From Draconibacterium halophilum (lineage in GTDB: Bacteria; Bacteroidota; Bacteroidia; Bacteroidales; Prolixibacteraceae), in the NCBI RefSeq assembly GCF_010448835.1, contig NZ_CP048409.1:4133501-4197500 (forward strand): a stretch of 64,000 nt of DNA, in the 5' to 3' direction. Made by a program: the position numbers and the translations under genes. Below the pieces are notes generated by a model. That model had not been told where the DNA came from and searched no databases. It saw only the letters and a list, made by a program, of their open reading frames with translations. This document shows positions 1 through 7,297 of this stretch, piece after piece. The stretch's first letter is position 1; the number at the start of each line of letters is the position of its first letter.

Positions 1-1
1 A

Positions 2-349
2 ACTTATACAGTGCGTGCCAAACAAGATGCTGAAGCAGAAAAACTGATCAGCGATGCCAAGCTGCTGGAAGAAGCAGGATGTTATGCGCTGGTACTGGAA
101 AAAATTCCCGCAGAATTGGGCGAACGGGTAGCCAAAGAGCTGAAAATTCCTGTTATTGGAATTGGTGCCGGTGGCGGTGTTGATGGTCAGGTGCTGGTAA
201 TTCACGATATGCTGGGAATAACACAACAGTTCTCACCACGTTTTTTACGCAGGTACCACAACCTGGCAGCCGAAATAAAAGGTGCAGTAGGAAATTATAT
301 CAACGATGTAAAATCGCAGGATTTCCCCAACGAGAAAGAGCAGTATTAA
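2..349 (+). CDS. panB: 3-methyl-2-oxobutanoate hydroxymethyltransferase, C-terminal part
   Basis: This is the 3' end of panB, cut by the window edge. The reading frame is open from base 2, so the GTG at 11 is an internal valine and not a start. The enzyme transfers a hydroxymethyl group from methylene-THF to ketoisovalerate, the first committed step of pantothenate and CoA synthesis in the cytoplasm. The visible part carries the family's late barrel signature: EAGCYALVLEKIP, then IPVIGIGAGGGVDGQVLV and HDMLG, followed by the FxPRF-type tail. About 115 residues are present out of a usual ~270. Nothing in the visible part looks damaged. Confidence 0.93.
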   Translation, partial: TYTVRAKQDAEAEKLISDAKLLEEAGCYALVLEKIPAELGERVAKELKIPVIGIGAGGGVDGQVLVIHDMLGITQQFSPRFLRRYHNLAAEIKGAVGNYINDVKSQDFPNEKEQY

Positions 350-361
350 AGTTCAAATAAC

Positions 362-449
362 TGGCATTTCGAAGGAAGTATGACTGAGAAATCCATTTCA
401 TTGGAGCAGATTTCTCCTCTCCCGAAGTTTCGGGATCGTTGAAATGACA
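362..449. repeat. degenerate palindromic intergenic repeat, copy 1
   Basis: An imperfect palindrome fills the gap between panB and the pseudouridine synthase. It has outer arms GGCATTTCGAAGGAAG and GAAATGACA, and inner arms GAGAAATC and GATTTCTC. The same arms recur in a cleaner form at 19816-19892, and half of the element is seen at 1333-1363. It resembles REP-like or MITE-like intergenic repeats. Here an extra CCCGAAGTTTCGGG mini-hairpin sits in the right arm. Confidence 0.6.
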
Positions 450-462
450 ACAAGCATTGAAA

Positions 463-1170
463 ATGAACGTAGTTTACGAAGACAATCATATTATTGCAAT
501 AAACAAGGCCTGCGGCGACGTTGTACAGGGCGATAAAACTGGCGACGAAACGGTAATCGACAAGGTGAAACATTTTCTGAAGGTGAAATACAAGAAACCG
601 GGAAATGTTTACCTTGGTTTGCCCCACCGACTCGATCGTCCAACAAGTGGTCTGCTTATTCTGGCTAAAACCAGTAAAGTGCTGCCACGGCTAAACAAAC
701 TTTTCCAAACCAAAGACGGCATGCGAAAAGTGTATTGGGCAGTGGTTGATAAACGTCCGCCAAAATATACCGACACCATTGAGCATTACCTGCGCAAAGA
801 CCAGGAGAAAAACCGTAGTTACGCTTTCAACGAATCGAAACCGGGGGCAAAATTTGCCAGCCTCACCTATCGCCATGTAGCGAGTATCGATCGTTACCAT
901 TTGCTGGAAGTGGAAATTCATACTGGCCGCCATCACCAAATACGTGTACAGCTACGTCAGTTGCACCTGCACATTAAAGGCGACCTGAAATACGGTGCTG
1001 CCCGGTCGAACAAAGACAAAGGCATTCACCTGCATGCACGTAAAGTGGAGTTTATTCACCCCGTACGTAAAACACCATTAACCATTGTTGCCGACCCGCC
1101 AAAAGATCCGGTTTGGGACGAGTTTATGAATATATTTAATGCCGGAAAGTTTAGTCCGGTGGAGGTGTGA
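463..1170 (+). CDS. RluA-family RNA pseudouridine synthase
   Basis: This enzyme isomerises uridine to pseudouridine in rRNA or tRNA. The catalytic signature HRLDRPTSG is at residues ~55-63, with Asp58 as the expected nucleophile. The later GRHHQIRVQL block and a C-terminal HLHA stretch are also typical of RluA proteins. The protein is 235 aa with no N-terminal S4 domain, so it is one of the compact Bacteroidota paralogues; the substrate site cannot be named. The ATG at 463 is preferred over an in-frame TTG six bases upstream because conserved sequence begins at MNVVYEDNH. It is probably transcribed alone, since repeats lie on both sides. Confidence 0.88.
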   Translation: MNVVYEDNHIIAINKACGDVVQGDKTGDETVIDKVKHFLKVKYKKPGNVYLGLPHRLDRPTSGLLILAKTSKVLPRLNKLFQTKDGMRKVYWAVVDKRPPKYTDTIEHYLRKDQEKNRSYAFNESKPGAKFASLTYRHVASIDRYHLLEVEIHTGRHHQIRVQLRQLHLHIKGDLKYGAARSNKDKGIHLHARKVEFIHPVRKTPLTIVADPPKDPVWDEFMNIFNAGKFSPVEV

Positions 1171-1237
1171 GACTGGGAGACGAAGAGACTTTGAGATGGG
1201 GAGACTGGGAGATGGGGAGATTGAGTTAGATTGATTG
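1171..1237. repeat. purine-rich GAGACTTTGAGATGG repeat directly after a stop codon
   Basis: Immediately after the rluA-like stop codon the + strand becomes a run of near-tandem units of the form GAGACT(T)TGAGATGGGGA, closing with AGATTGAGTTAGATTGA. The same arrangement, including the closing AGATTGAGGTAGATTGAG block, follows the glucosaminidase stop at 8234. The next bases (1238-1312) contain another low-complexity pair, CTTTGTGAAACTACG and CTTTGTGAAACTTTG. No coding potential is seen. Confidence 0.6.
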
Positions 1238-1332
1238 GTGAACGCTTGAAATTCTCTTTCTCCTTTGTGAAACTACGTGCTTACTTTGTGAAACTTTGTA
1301 GTTAAATTAAAATGAGGCGATCAGCCCCTGAA

Positions 1333-1363
1333 ACAGATCTCTCGCTTCGCTTCGAGATGACAG
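1333..1363. repeat. half copy of the palindromic intergenic repeat
   Basis: The segment reads ACAGATCTCTCGCTTCGC then TTCGAGATGACAG. It matches the right half of the 19816-19892 element, while the left half is missing. It lies between the convergent rluA-like and cytidine deaminase genes, in a spacer made almost wholly of degenerate repeats. Confidence 0.5.
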
Positions 1364-1412
1364 CTATTCTCACCTTTTGCCTTTAACCTTTTTACTTTTG
1401 CCTTGCGCCGCC

Positions 1413-1895
1413 CTACTCTAAATCCTTAGGTTTAAACGCAAAGGGCAGCAGGTTATCGGCGCCTTCAAGCACCTGAATGTGTTTTCGGCCATCGAGAATC
1501 AGGCGAATAGAATTGTTATAGCGCGACTCGGTTTCTACCAGTACCTGGCGGCACGAGCCACAAGGTTGCGCCGGATTTTCTACAATTCCGTTTGCGTTTT
1601 TTGCTGTAACGGCAATGGCTTTTACGGCTTGGTCCGGGTAAGTAGAGTTGGCATAAAACAGGGCAACCCGCTCTGCACACAGGCCATCGGTAAAGTCGGC
1701 ATTCTCCTGGTTGCTGCCGGCAATTACCTCACCGTTTTCGAGCAACAAGGCTGCTCCCACACAAAATTTCGAATACGGTGCATACGCATTTTTAGTGGCT
1801 TCGCGTGCTGCCAGCAACAATTTCTGGTCGGCTTCGGGTAACTCCGCCACCGCATCGTATTCGCAAACCATTATTCTGAGTTCTTTCCTTCGCAT
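1413..1895 (-). CDS. cdd: cytidine deaminase
   Basis: This zinc enzyme deaminates cytidine and deoxycytidine to uridine and deoxyuridine in pyrimidine salvage. The two metal motifs are intact: CAE at residues 73-75 (Cys73 ligand, Glu75 proton shuttle) and PCGSC at 111-115 (Cys112 and Cys115 ligands). The substrate pocket motifs YSKFCVGAAL and NQENADF are present. The length of 160 aa is normal for the homotetrameric/dimeric short form. An internal Met at residue 9 is an alternative start; the longer form adds only a charged tail. The gene is convergent with the pseudouridine synthase and appears to stand alone. Confidence 0.93.
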   Translation of the reverse strand: MRRKELRIMVCEYDAVAELPEADQKLLLAAREATKNAYAPYSKFCVGAALLLENGEVIAGSNQENADFTDGLCAERVALFYANSTYPDQAVKAIAVTAKNANGIVENPAQPCGSCRQVLVETESRYNNSIRLILDGRKHIQVLEGADNLLPFAFKPKDLE

Positions 1896-2199
1896 AAACG
1901 GGTATTTTTATCAAATGTACAATTTTAAATTAAATGGCTGCGGTATACTAATCGAATTCGCCGTCCCTATTGAAGCATCGGGACACCCCCTATTTCATTG
2001 AGAATTAACACTTCAAATCTAAGGTAAAAAGAAGGACGAGCTACCAACTGGCTTAAAACAGTTTTAATTTGTGCTTTAAACATAAGATGTTTACATTTAA
2101 TCCGCTAAACTTTGAACCGTTGAATACGCACCCTGATATACAATTTATACAAAAAGTGGGAGCCATATAGGCTGGCAACAATGTTAACACAACCAATAA

Positions 2200-2415
2200 A
2201 CGAAAATACTATTAGACACTAATATTATTATTCACCGAGAAGCACACAGAATTGTCGAAAACGATATTAGACAGCTATTTAATTGGTTTGATAAATTACA
2301 TTTAGAAAAGTATATTCATCCCATAACAATTACGGAAATCGAAAGATCTCGAAATAAACAAGTTGTTGAAACTTTGTGTCGTCCTAAAATATGTCTTTAC
2401 AAAATTCCAACTTAA
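2200..2415 (+). pseudogene. decayed N-terminal fragment of a PIN-domain protein
   Basis: The frame reads TKILLDTNIIIHREAHRIVEN, then a run ending IERSRNKQVVETL, and stops at 2413-2415. The LLDTNIIIHRE opening, with its first catalytic Asp, is characteristic of a PIN ribonuclease domain found in larger Bacteroidota proteins. The codon where the initiator should be is ACG, directly after an in-frame TAA at 2197-2199, consistent with an ATG-to-ACG change. The protein ends after ~71 codons, far short of a PIN domain (~130 aa). It is therefore a remnant. Nothing else was recognised in 1896-2199 upstream. Confidence 0.6.
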
Positions 2416-2444
2416 ATGTAATAATTAAAGATTTGAGCCACTAA
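2416..2444 (+). promoter_or_regulatory. bipartite leader motif ATGTAATA-N11-GAGCCACTAA, copy 1
   Basis: An ATGTAATA octamer and a GAGCCACTAA decamer are separated by exactly 11 bases and end 15 bases before the sigma factor start. The same two blocks with identical spacing stand before the gene at 3712. The spacers between the blocks differ, so the shared words are not explained by one recent duplication of the whole region. Promoter or transcript-start element is an inference. Confidence 0.5.
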
Positions 2445-2459
2445 CTAAAAAAAGCAGAT

Positions 2460-2951
2460 TTGAGTACCGATTTTTATAAAACATCTATACTTCCCTTTTC
2501 TGGAATAATCATTAAGTTGTGCAGGGCATATACCAATTCACAAGAGGATTTTGAAGATTATTACCAGGAAGTATGTTTGCAAATTTGGAGGAGTAAAGAA
2601 AACTTTCGTGAGAAATCGGAATGGAGTACCTGGGTTTACCGAATTTCGCTGAATGTTTGTTTGACCTTATTGAAGAAAAAGAAAAACAACAGTCAGCATT
2701 TTGTATCCGATTCTTTGCCTGCTCAAGAAACAGAAGATAATTATGCATTTTCAGACGAATCTCTAAATCTGCTATATGATGCTATTCGAAAACTGTCAGA
2801 AATTGACAGAGCCATTATTATGCTTTATTTGGAAGAAAAAACCTATCAGGAAATCGCTGATATTATAGGAACAAATCCAAATAATATTGGTGTTCGTGTT
2901 CAAAGAATTAAAATGAAATTAAAAAAAATATTAGATGGAAAGATCAATTGA
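2460..2951 (+). CDS. ECF-type RNA polymerase sigma factor
   Basis: A short sigma-70-family protein (163 aa) with regions 2 and 4 only. Region 2 shows DYYQEVCLQIWRS and STWVYRISLNVCL at ~34-70. Region 4 shows LSEIDRAIIMLYLEEKTYQEIA, followed by a recognition helix, at ~113-155. It starts at TTG; no ATG exists early enough to keep region 2 complete. Its 3' end overlaps the next gene by 17 bases, suggesting translational coupling, and the partner is a membrane protein, as is usual for a sigma/regulator pair. Cognate signal and regulon are not evident. Confidence 0.85.
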   Translation: MSTDFYKTSILPFSGIIIKLCRAYTNSQEDFEDYYQEVCLQIWRSKENFREKSEWSTWVYRISLNVCLTLLKKKKNNSQHFVSDSLPAQETEDNYAFSDESLNLLYDAIRKLSEIDRAIIMLYLEEKTYQEIADIIGTNPNNIGVRVQRIKMKLKKILDGKIN

Positions 2952-3591
2952 AAATATTTGGAAAGAAGGCTTTCAAAAGAATGATGACTTAACAGCACCG
3001 AAGATAGACAACCTTTACAACCAAAAATCAATTCACATCATTGACAAGTTCAAGAGAATGTTCCGCAACAATTTGATCGCAATTGTAGTCGGATCATTTG
3101 TCTTTCTAATTGTTTCCTATTTTTTGCACATTCCGGTAATGGGAGCGCTATTTTTTGTAACACTTATGGTGGTGGTCTTCATTAATAAGAATTTATTGAC
3201 TAAGTTGGAAAGGATTGATCAAGGGCAAAATAGTTATCAATACCTTAAGGCTTTCAGCCATTGGATAAAAAAACAAATAACCATTAATAAGCGACTCTCT
3301 GCATTTATCTACCCCATTTTCTTTCTATCTTTTGTTTTGGGATTTTGGTTTAATGATACTGAAGGCACTTACCTGGGCGAACGACTCGTTAACGAAATCC
3401 TAATAGGTTTTCCGGATACCTATCTAATATTTGGGGTACCACTGATAGCTATAATTATGGCTGTTTTAATTATGGGCCTGCTGGCATATTTTGGTGGCCG
3501 GATTTATATGTGGGATTTGAACATTATTTACGGAAGGGTATTGAAAAAACTGGATGAACTATTAACTGATTTAGAAAGTTTAAGGAGTTGA
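2935..3591 (+). CDS. four-TM membrane protein overlapping the ECF sigma gene
   Basis: No named family was recognised. The 218-aa protein has a soluble N-terminus of ~43 residues. Two hydrophobic stretches lie between ~45 and 84, a third at ~119-140 and a fourth at ~163-188. A charged cytoplasmic tail (VLKKLDELLTDLESLRS) closes it. The start overlaps the sigma factor stop by 17 bases. The position, the N-terminal cytosolic segment and the membrane anchoring fit an anti-sigma role, but no zinc (ZAS) motif is visible, so this is inference from context. Confidence 0.7.
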   Translation: MERSIENIWKEGFQKNDDLTAPKIDNLYNQKSIHIIDKFKRMFRNNLIAIVVGSFVFLIVSYFLHIPVMGALFFVTLMVVVFINKNLLTKLERIDQGQNSYQYLKAFSHWIKKQITINKRLSAFIYPIFFLSFVLGFWFNDTEGTYLGERLVNEILIGFPDTYLIFGVPLIAIIMAVLIMGLLAYFGGRIYMWDLNIIYGRVLKKLDELLTDLESLRS

Positions 3592-3656
3592 ATACATCTC
3601 GTAATGCTTCATTTAATAGGCTTTTTAGATTTTTTTTGAAAAAAAGATTGTTTTGT

Positions 3657-3685
3657 ATGTAATATTTCTTGCTTCGAGCCACTAA
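3657..3685 (+). promoter_or_regulatory. bipartite leader motif ATGTAATA-N11-GAGCCACTAA, copy 2
   Basis: This has the same octamer, 11-base spacer length and decamer as at 2416-2444. It is placed 26 bases before the ATG of the gene at 3712. If it is a promoter recognised by, or driving, the adjacent sigma factor, the two genes form an autoregulated unit. Confidence 0.5.
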
Positions 3686-3711
3686 ACAAGAAACAATAAA
3701 AATTACATATT

Positions 3712-4164
3712 ATGACATTACAAGAAGCAACTAACTTTTTCGAAAGTTTAAAAGCCGAAACAGCTAAAACATCTGAAACAAAAATTTATGAAAAGTTCCT
3801 TCATGTTCTGCGCGAATTGAAAAACAGAGCGTTCTCAAAAGATGAAATTCAATCCATAGAAACGGAATTGGATAATTTAAATTTAGAATCGAATCCCGAG
3901 AACAGGAAAAAATACTTCAAGAAAGCATTTCGTAAATTTGAGAACTATTTAAAGGATACATTTTCTTTAACTTCAAAAGGGCATTATACTAATTTGGGCA
4001 TAGCTTTTGGCTTATCTTTTGGAGTTCTTATAGGAGTTGTGCTCTTATCAAGTATTGAGCGGTCTTTAGGAATCTCTTATGGAATTAGCTTTGGTTTGCT
4101 GGTTGGTATGTTAGTCGGTCGTTACATGGATTCTCAGGTTAAAGCTGCAGGAAATTTAATATAA
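3712..4164 (+). CDS. small membrane protein with glycine-rich TM hairpin
   Basis: Not a family I can name. Residues 1-90 are charged and helical (repeated ESLKAE, FLHVLRELKNRAF and ENRKKYFKKAFRKF stretches). The C-terminal third is a two-helix membrane hairpin with Gly every 3-4 residues (GIAFGLSFGVLIG, GISFGLLVGMLVGR), resembling a glycine-zipper membrane module. It follows the sigma/membrane pair by 120 bases and carries the same leader motif as the sigma gene. That makes it a likely member of the same regulatory unit. Confidence 0.7.
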   Translation: MTLQEATNFFESLKAETAKTSETKIYEKFLHVLRELKNRAFSKDEIQSIETELDNLNLESNPENRKKYFKKAFRKFENYLKDTFSLTSKGHYTNLGIAFGLSFGVLIGVVLLSSIERSLGISYGISFGLLVGMLVGRYMDSQVKAAGNLI

Positions 4165-4274
4165 CAAATACCACTGCAAACATCTTCTATCTCCAGATTA
4201 TTAACACTATTTTTTTCAAATCAATATCGCCAAAAATATTTGGTCAGGACACTTATGTTTAAAATTTAACGAAT

Positions 4275-5675
4275 ATGAAATCATTGATAATAACAATACT
4301 TTTAACAGCATTCTCAGCAATGAATGTATTTTCACAAAATATTTCCGGGGTGTGGCATGGTATTGCCACAAATCCCGACAATAAGGAAATAACCTTTGTT
4401 TTTCTTTTTGAAAGAAATGACGAAGTTTTCAATACAACTATGGCTGTTCCTAATTTTGACGTATCTGGCGTCAAACCAAAAGCGACCACTTTTGAAAATG
4501 GAATACTAAGTATCGACGGTTCAAATGTTGGTATGAAATACGAAGGAAAATTAAACGAAACCACACAGCAGATTGAGGGCGAGTATACTGAAGGTAGCAC
4601 TAAACTAATTTTAAATTTAATAAAAGGTAACCCAAAAATTGCAGCTCCCAAAAGACCACAAGTGCCGGAAAAGCCTTATCCGTACTTTGAAGAGGAAGTT
4701 GTTTTTGAAAACTCCAAAGCCAATATAGTATTAGCCGGAACATTTACACGACCAGTAGGAAGTGAGAAATTCCCAGTGGTTATTTTAATAAGCGGAAGTG
4801 GCCGACACGACAGAGATGGAAGCATTCCTACACACAAGCCTTTTTTAGTACTTTCAGATTACCTTACCCGAAACAACATTGCTGTATTGCGTTATGATGA
4901 TCGTGGATTCGGTGAATCGACAGGTGATTTTAGTAAAGCCACAACAGCCGACTTTGCCCAAGATGTGTTAAGTGCTGTGCGTTATTTAAAATCCAGAAAA
5001 GATATTGATGCAAAACATATTGGGTTAATAGGTCATAGTGAAGGAGGAATAATAGCACCATTGGCGGCTAATCAAACTTCAGATATCTCATTTATTGTGA
5101 CCTTGGCGGCAACAGGAATACCAGGCAGTAAGGTATCCGTTTTGCAATCAAAATCATTGAGACCTTTTCCAGTTCCCGATGAAGTAGCTTTTGAGGACAA
5201 TGTAAGACAAGCAATTAAAATAGCTTCTTCAAGCAAAGAAATGTCGGAAAAAAGAAAAGAATTAACAGCGCATAATAAATCATACTTAGCTCCAATTTTA
5301 AAATCGCTAGGTGCAAAAGATGAAAATATTTCAAAATTCATTAATAATGAAACAAAATCTACCTTAAAACCGTGGAGTATCTATTTCTACAATTACAATC
5401 CTGCAGTTGAATTTGAACAATTAAGTATTCCAGTATTGTCCTTAAACGGAAGTAAGGATACACAGGTTAATTCAACCATCAATCAAAATGCAATACGGAA
5501 TGCTTTAATCAAGGCGAATAATAAGAACTACAAGATTGTAGAACTAGAAAGTTTGAATCATTTATTTCAGGAATGTACAACGGGAAACATTGATGAATAT
5601 AAAGAGATAGAACAAACAATGTCCCCAATTGCATTGAAAGAAATTTCCGATTGGATTTTGGAAATAGTTCGGTAA
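4275..5675 (+). CDS. secreted alpha/beta hydrolase
   Basis: A 466-aa exported serine hydrolase, probably an esterase or peptidase. A Sec signal peptide spans residues 1-20 (ends SAMNVFSQ). Residues ~21-115 form a small beta-rich domain. The alpha/beta hydrolase fold begins at ~140 with VVILISGSG (oxyanion region) and RYDDRGFGES. The nucleophile elbow GHSEGG places Ser255; Asp395 (NGSKDTQ) and His429 (LNHLF) complete a plausible triad. Similar proteins are annotated as serine aminopeptidase/acyl-peptidase-like hydrolases; the substrate is unknown. It follows the sigma-linked small membrane protein by ~110 bases and could be a target of that unit. Confidence 0.85.
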   Translation: MKSLIITILLTAFSAMNVFSQNISGVWHGIATNPDNKEITFVFLFERNDEVFNTTMAVPNFDVSGVKPKATTFENGILSIDGSNVGMKYEGKLNETTQQIEGEYTEGSTKLILNLIKGNPKIAAPKRPQVPEKPYPYFEEEVVFENSKANIVLAGTFTRPVGSEKFPVVILISGSGRHDRDGSIPTHKPFLVLSDYLTRNNIAVLRYDDRGFGESTGDFSKATTADFAQDVLSAVRYLKSRKDIDAKHIGLIGHSEGGIIAPLAANQTSDISFIVTLAATGIPGSKVSVLQSKSLRPFPVPDEVAFEDNVRQAIKIASSSKEMSEKRKELTAHNKSYLAPILKSLGAKDENISKFINNETKSTLKPWSIYFYNYNPAVEFEQLSIPVLSLNGSKDTQVNSTINQNAIRNALIKANNKNYKIVELESLNHLFQECTTGNIDEYKEIEQTMSPIALKEISDWILEIVR

Positions 5676-5702
5676 AATAAAAAATATTATACTGCCATAT
5701 TT

Positions 5703-5880
5703 TCTTATACCATGGTACTGGTGTTTTGATGTGATACAGATAATCCAGTACCTGCTGCTCGTCCATATCCAGTAAATTGCAGTTAAGATGTAAGGCCATA
5801 CAAGTTGGCTAAGGTGCTGTTACTCTTGCCCAATAACTCAACCTGACGTTGCATCTTCTGATAAACTTGCTTTCTGCCTC
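5703..5880 (-). pseudogene. frameshifted N-terminal remnant of a tyrosine recombinase
   Basis: On the minus strand two adjacent frames give pieces of an integrase N-terminal (SAM-like core-binding) domain. One reads KMQRQVELLGKSNSTLANL, then a stop. The next frame continues MALHLNCNLLDMDEQQVLDY and LYHIKT. The order and spacing fit the start of a Bacteroidota tyrosine recombinase, in which a chain-of-helices domain precedes the catalytic part. The catalytic domain is absent and the reading frame is broken, so only a scar remains. The remainder of 5676-5967 shows nothing else. Confidence 0.45.
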
Positions 5881-5967
5881 ACTCTCACCGAAAATACAAT
5901 TAAAGTTAATGTAGCTCCTATAATCTATTTGATAGTATACCCCATTAAATACACAATAGTAGTGATA

Positions 5968-6855
5968 TTACTTACTTTCAAAAGGATCATAAGACATCCA
6001 GTCTATCTCCATATGGTATGGTTTCAAGGGTTTTTCAATAGATTGTGGATTCGTTTCAACCGGCCAATTGTCGGTATGCCAAAAATTCATCCGGTAGTGC
6101 GTTCGGTTTTGTGGTACACCCCTTGAGGATCCATGGTAATCCCATAATACAACTTTTTCATCATTGTCGGGATGAATAATCCACCAGCGAATGCGGTCCT
6201 CAAACCAATCAAAACCGTAGGTGTAAAATGTAGAAGAGGCATCAAAGTCCGGAATGGCCACGATAGTTTCTGGTTCGTTTTGTTCGCCAGTCAATGGTAT
6301 ACGTGTACCGGTATGACCTTCCCTGTAGGTGGTTTCATAGATTATTCCTTTGGCCAAATTAATGGTTCTGCCTATTCTTTTTAGCTCTCCTGACTGCCCG
6401 CCCGTCCACGTACCTACATAAATAACAGTAGGGTCGGCAGGGAGCCATTCAAAGTCAATTTCACTCAGCCCCGCAATACTATCTTCATGGTAAGTAAAAT
6501 ACCCCACAACTGCACCCAAATTTGGTTGAATATCTCTTACCTGAGGAACTTTCAGCCGCGCTGAATAGGTGCCAAAATGCGTAAAGTCTTTGGATATAAT
6601 TTCAGGTCCACGTCCAGCGCCGGCCCTATCTTCGGGGTCTATTTGAAAGGAAAGAATTTTAGTGCCCGGTTCAGATGGAGAATTCACGCCCAGTTCGTAT
6701 TTGAAATTGGCTTTGGTTCCCCTGGAGCCATACCTAAAGTAGCTTGAAACAGAATCCTCAAAATTCTCGACAAATGAACCATGATTCTTGTTAGTTTGAG
6801 AAAGTGCAAGAAAAGGGATGACAAATAAAACTGCCAATAAAAAATGTTGTTTCAT
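5968..6855 (-). CDS. secreted GH16 family glycoside hydrolase
   Basis: An exported 295-aa endo-glycosidase. The signal peptide is residues 1-20 (MKQHF...ALSQ); the Met at 6855 is chosen over an upstream in-frame Met because it places the signal peptide at the N-terminus. The GH16 active-site signature EIDFE lies at 132-136 (Glu132 nucleophile, Asp134, Glu136 acid/base). It is followed by the Trp-rich strands YTYGFDWFEDRIRWWI and NFWHTDNW. GH16 enzymes cut beta-1,3/1,4-glucans, agar, porphyran or carrageenan; this sequence cannot settle which. No SusCD pair is adjacent, and it lies convergent to the alpha/beta hydrolase. Confidence 0.9.
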   Translation of the reverse strand: MKQHFLLAVLFVIPFLALSQTNKNHGSFVENFEDSVSSYFRYGSRGTKANFKYELGVNSPSEPGTKILSFQIDPEDRAGAGRGPEIISKDFTHFGTYSARLKVPQVRDIQPNLGAVVGYFTYHEDSIAGLSEIDFEWLPADPTVIYVGTWTGGQSGELKRIGRTINLAKGIIYETTYREGHTGTRIPLTGEQNEPETIVAIPDFDASSTFYTYGFDWFEDRIRWWIIHPDNDEKVVLWDYHGSSRGVPQNRTHYRMNFWHTDNWPVETNPQSIEKPLKPYHMEIDWMSYDPFESK

Positions 6856-7263
6856 AGTAGTACCCATTTGAATTATGGAGTGAAAATACAAAAAGATGTC
6901 GTTCTATTTACACTTTGCCCTTAGTCAAAATTTTTTCAACTGATGGCAAGACACTAACAAACGACACCATTGACAACAAACTTTCAACGCCAATGATTTG
7001 AACCGTATATACCGACAATGTTAACCATTTACTTTATGAAATGGCCGATGGCGGAGTTTATAAATTTAATGGAAAAACATTTGACAAGAAAGTTTAAGAA
7101 ATCCCTGCCGGACATGAACGCGCTCCGAAATCCGCAACGAGAACTTGCAAATGACCGTTACCTCACCAATTTCTTTTCACAAAAATCCAATAAACCCAGC
7201 TTACTCACGTTTCATTGTTTATAAAATACCTCGCATTCTATCGTTAAATGTTATTAGGTATTT
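6856..7263. other. spacer between GH16 and glucosaminidase genes
   Basis: No intact gene is seen. A short frame ending at 7097 (NHLLYEMADGGVYKFNGKTF) looks like the C-terminal tail of a lost protein but has an upstream stop and no recognisable family. The rest is AT-rich and presumably holds the divergent promoters. Confidence 0.4.
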
Positions 7264-7271
7264 TATTTTTG
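7264..7271 (+). promoter_or_regulatory. candidate -7 box TATTTTTG
   Basis: This matches the Bacteroidota -7 consensus TAnnTTTG, 26 bases before the glucosaminidase ATG. No clear -33 TTTG is seen at the expected distance. Confidence 0.35.
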
Positions 7272-7297
7272 GCATCAGCAAACGTTGTAACAGAAGC

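Noticed and set aside
1896..2199. tRNA or riboswitch in the cdd-PIN spacer
   Set aside because: No cloverleaf arms, conserved riboswitch core or terminator stem could be found; only AT-rich sequence is present.
7006..7097. Short frame NHLLYEMADGGVYKFNGKTF ending in a stop, possible C-terminal gene remnant
   Set aside because: An upstream in-frame stop leaves only ~30 codons, no family is recognised and no flanking remnant supports it.
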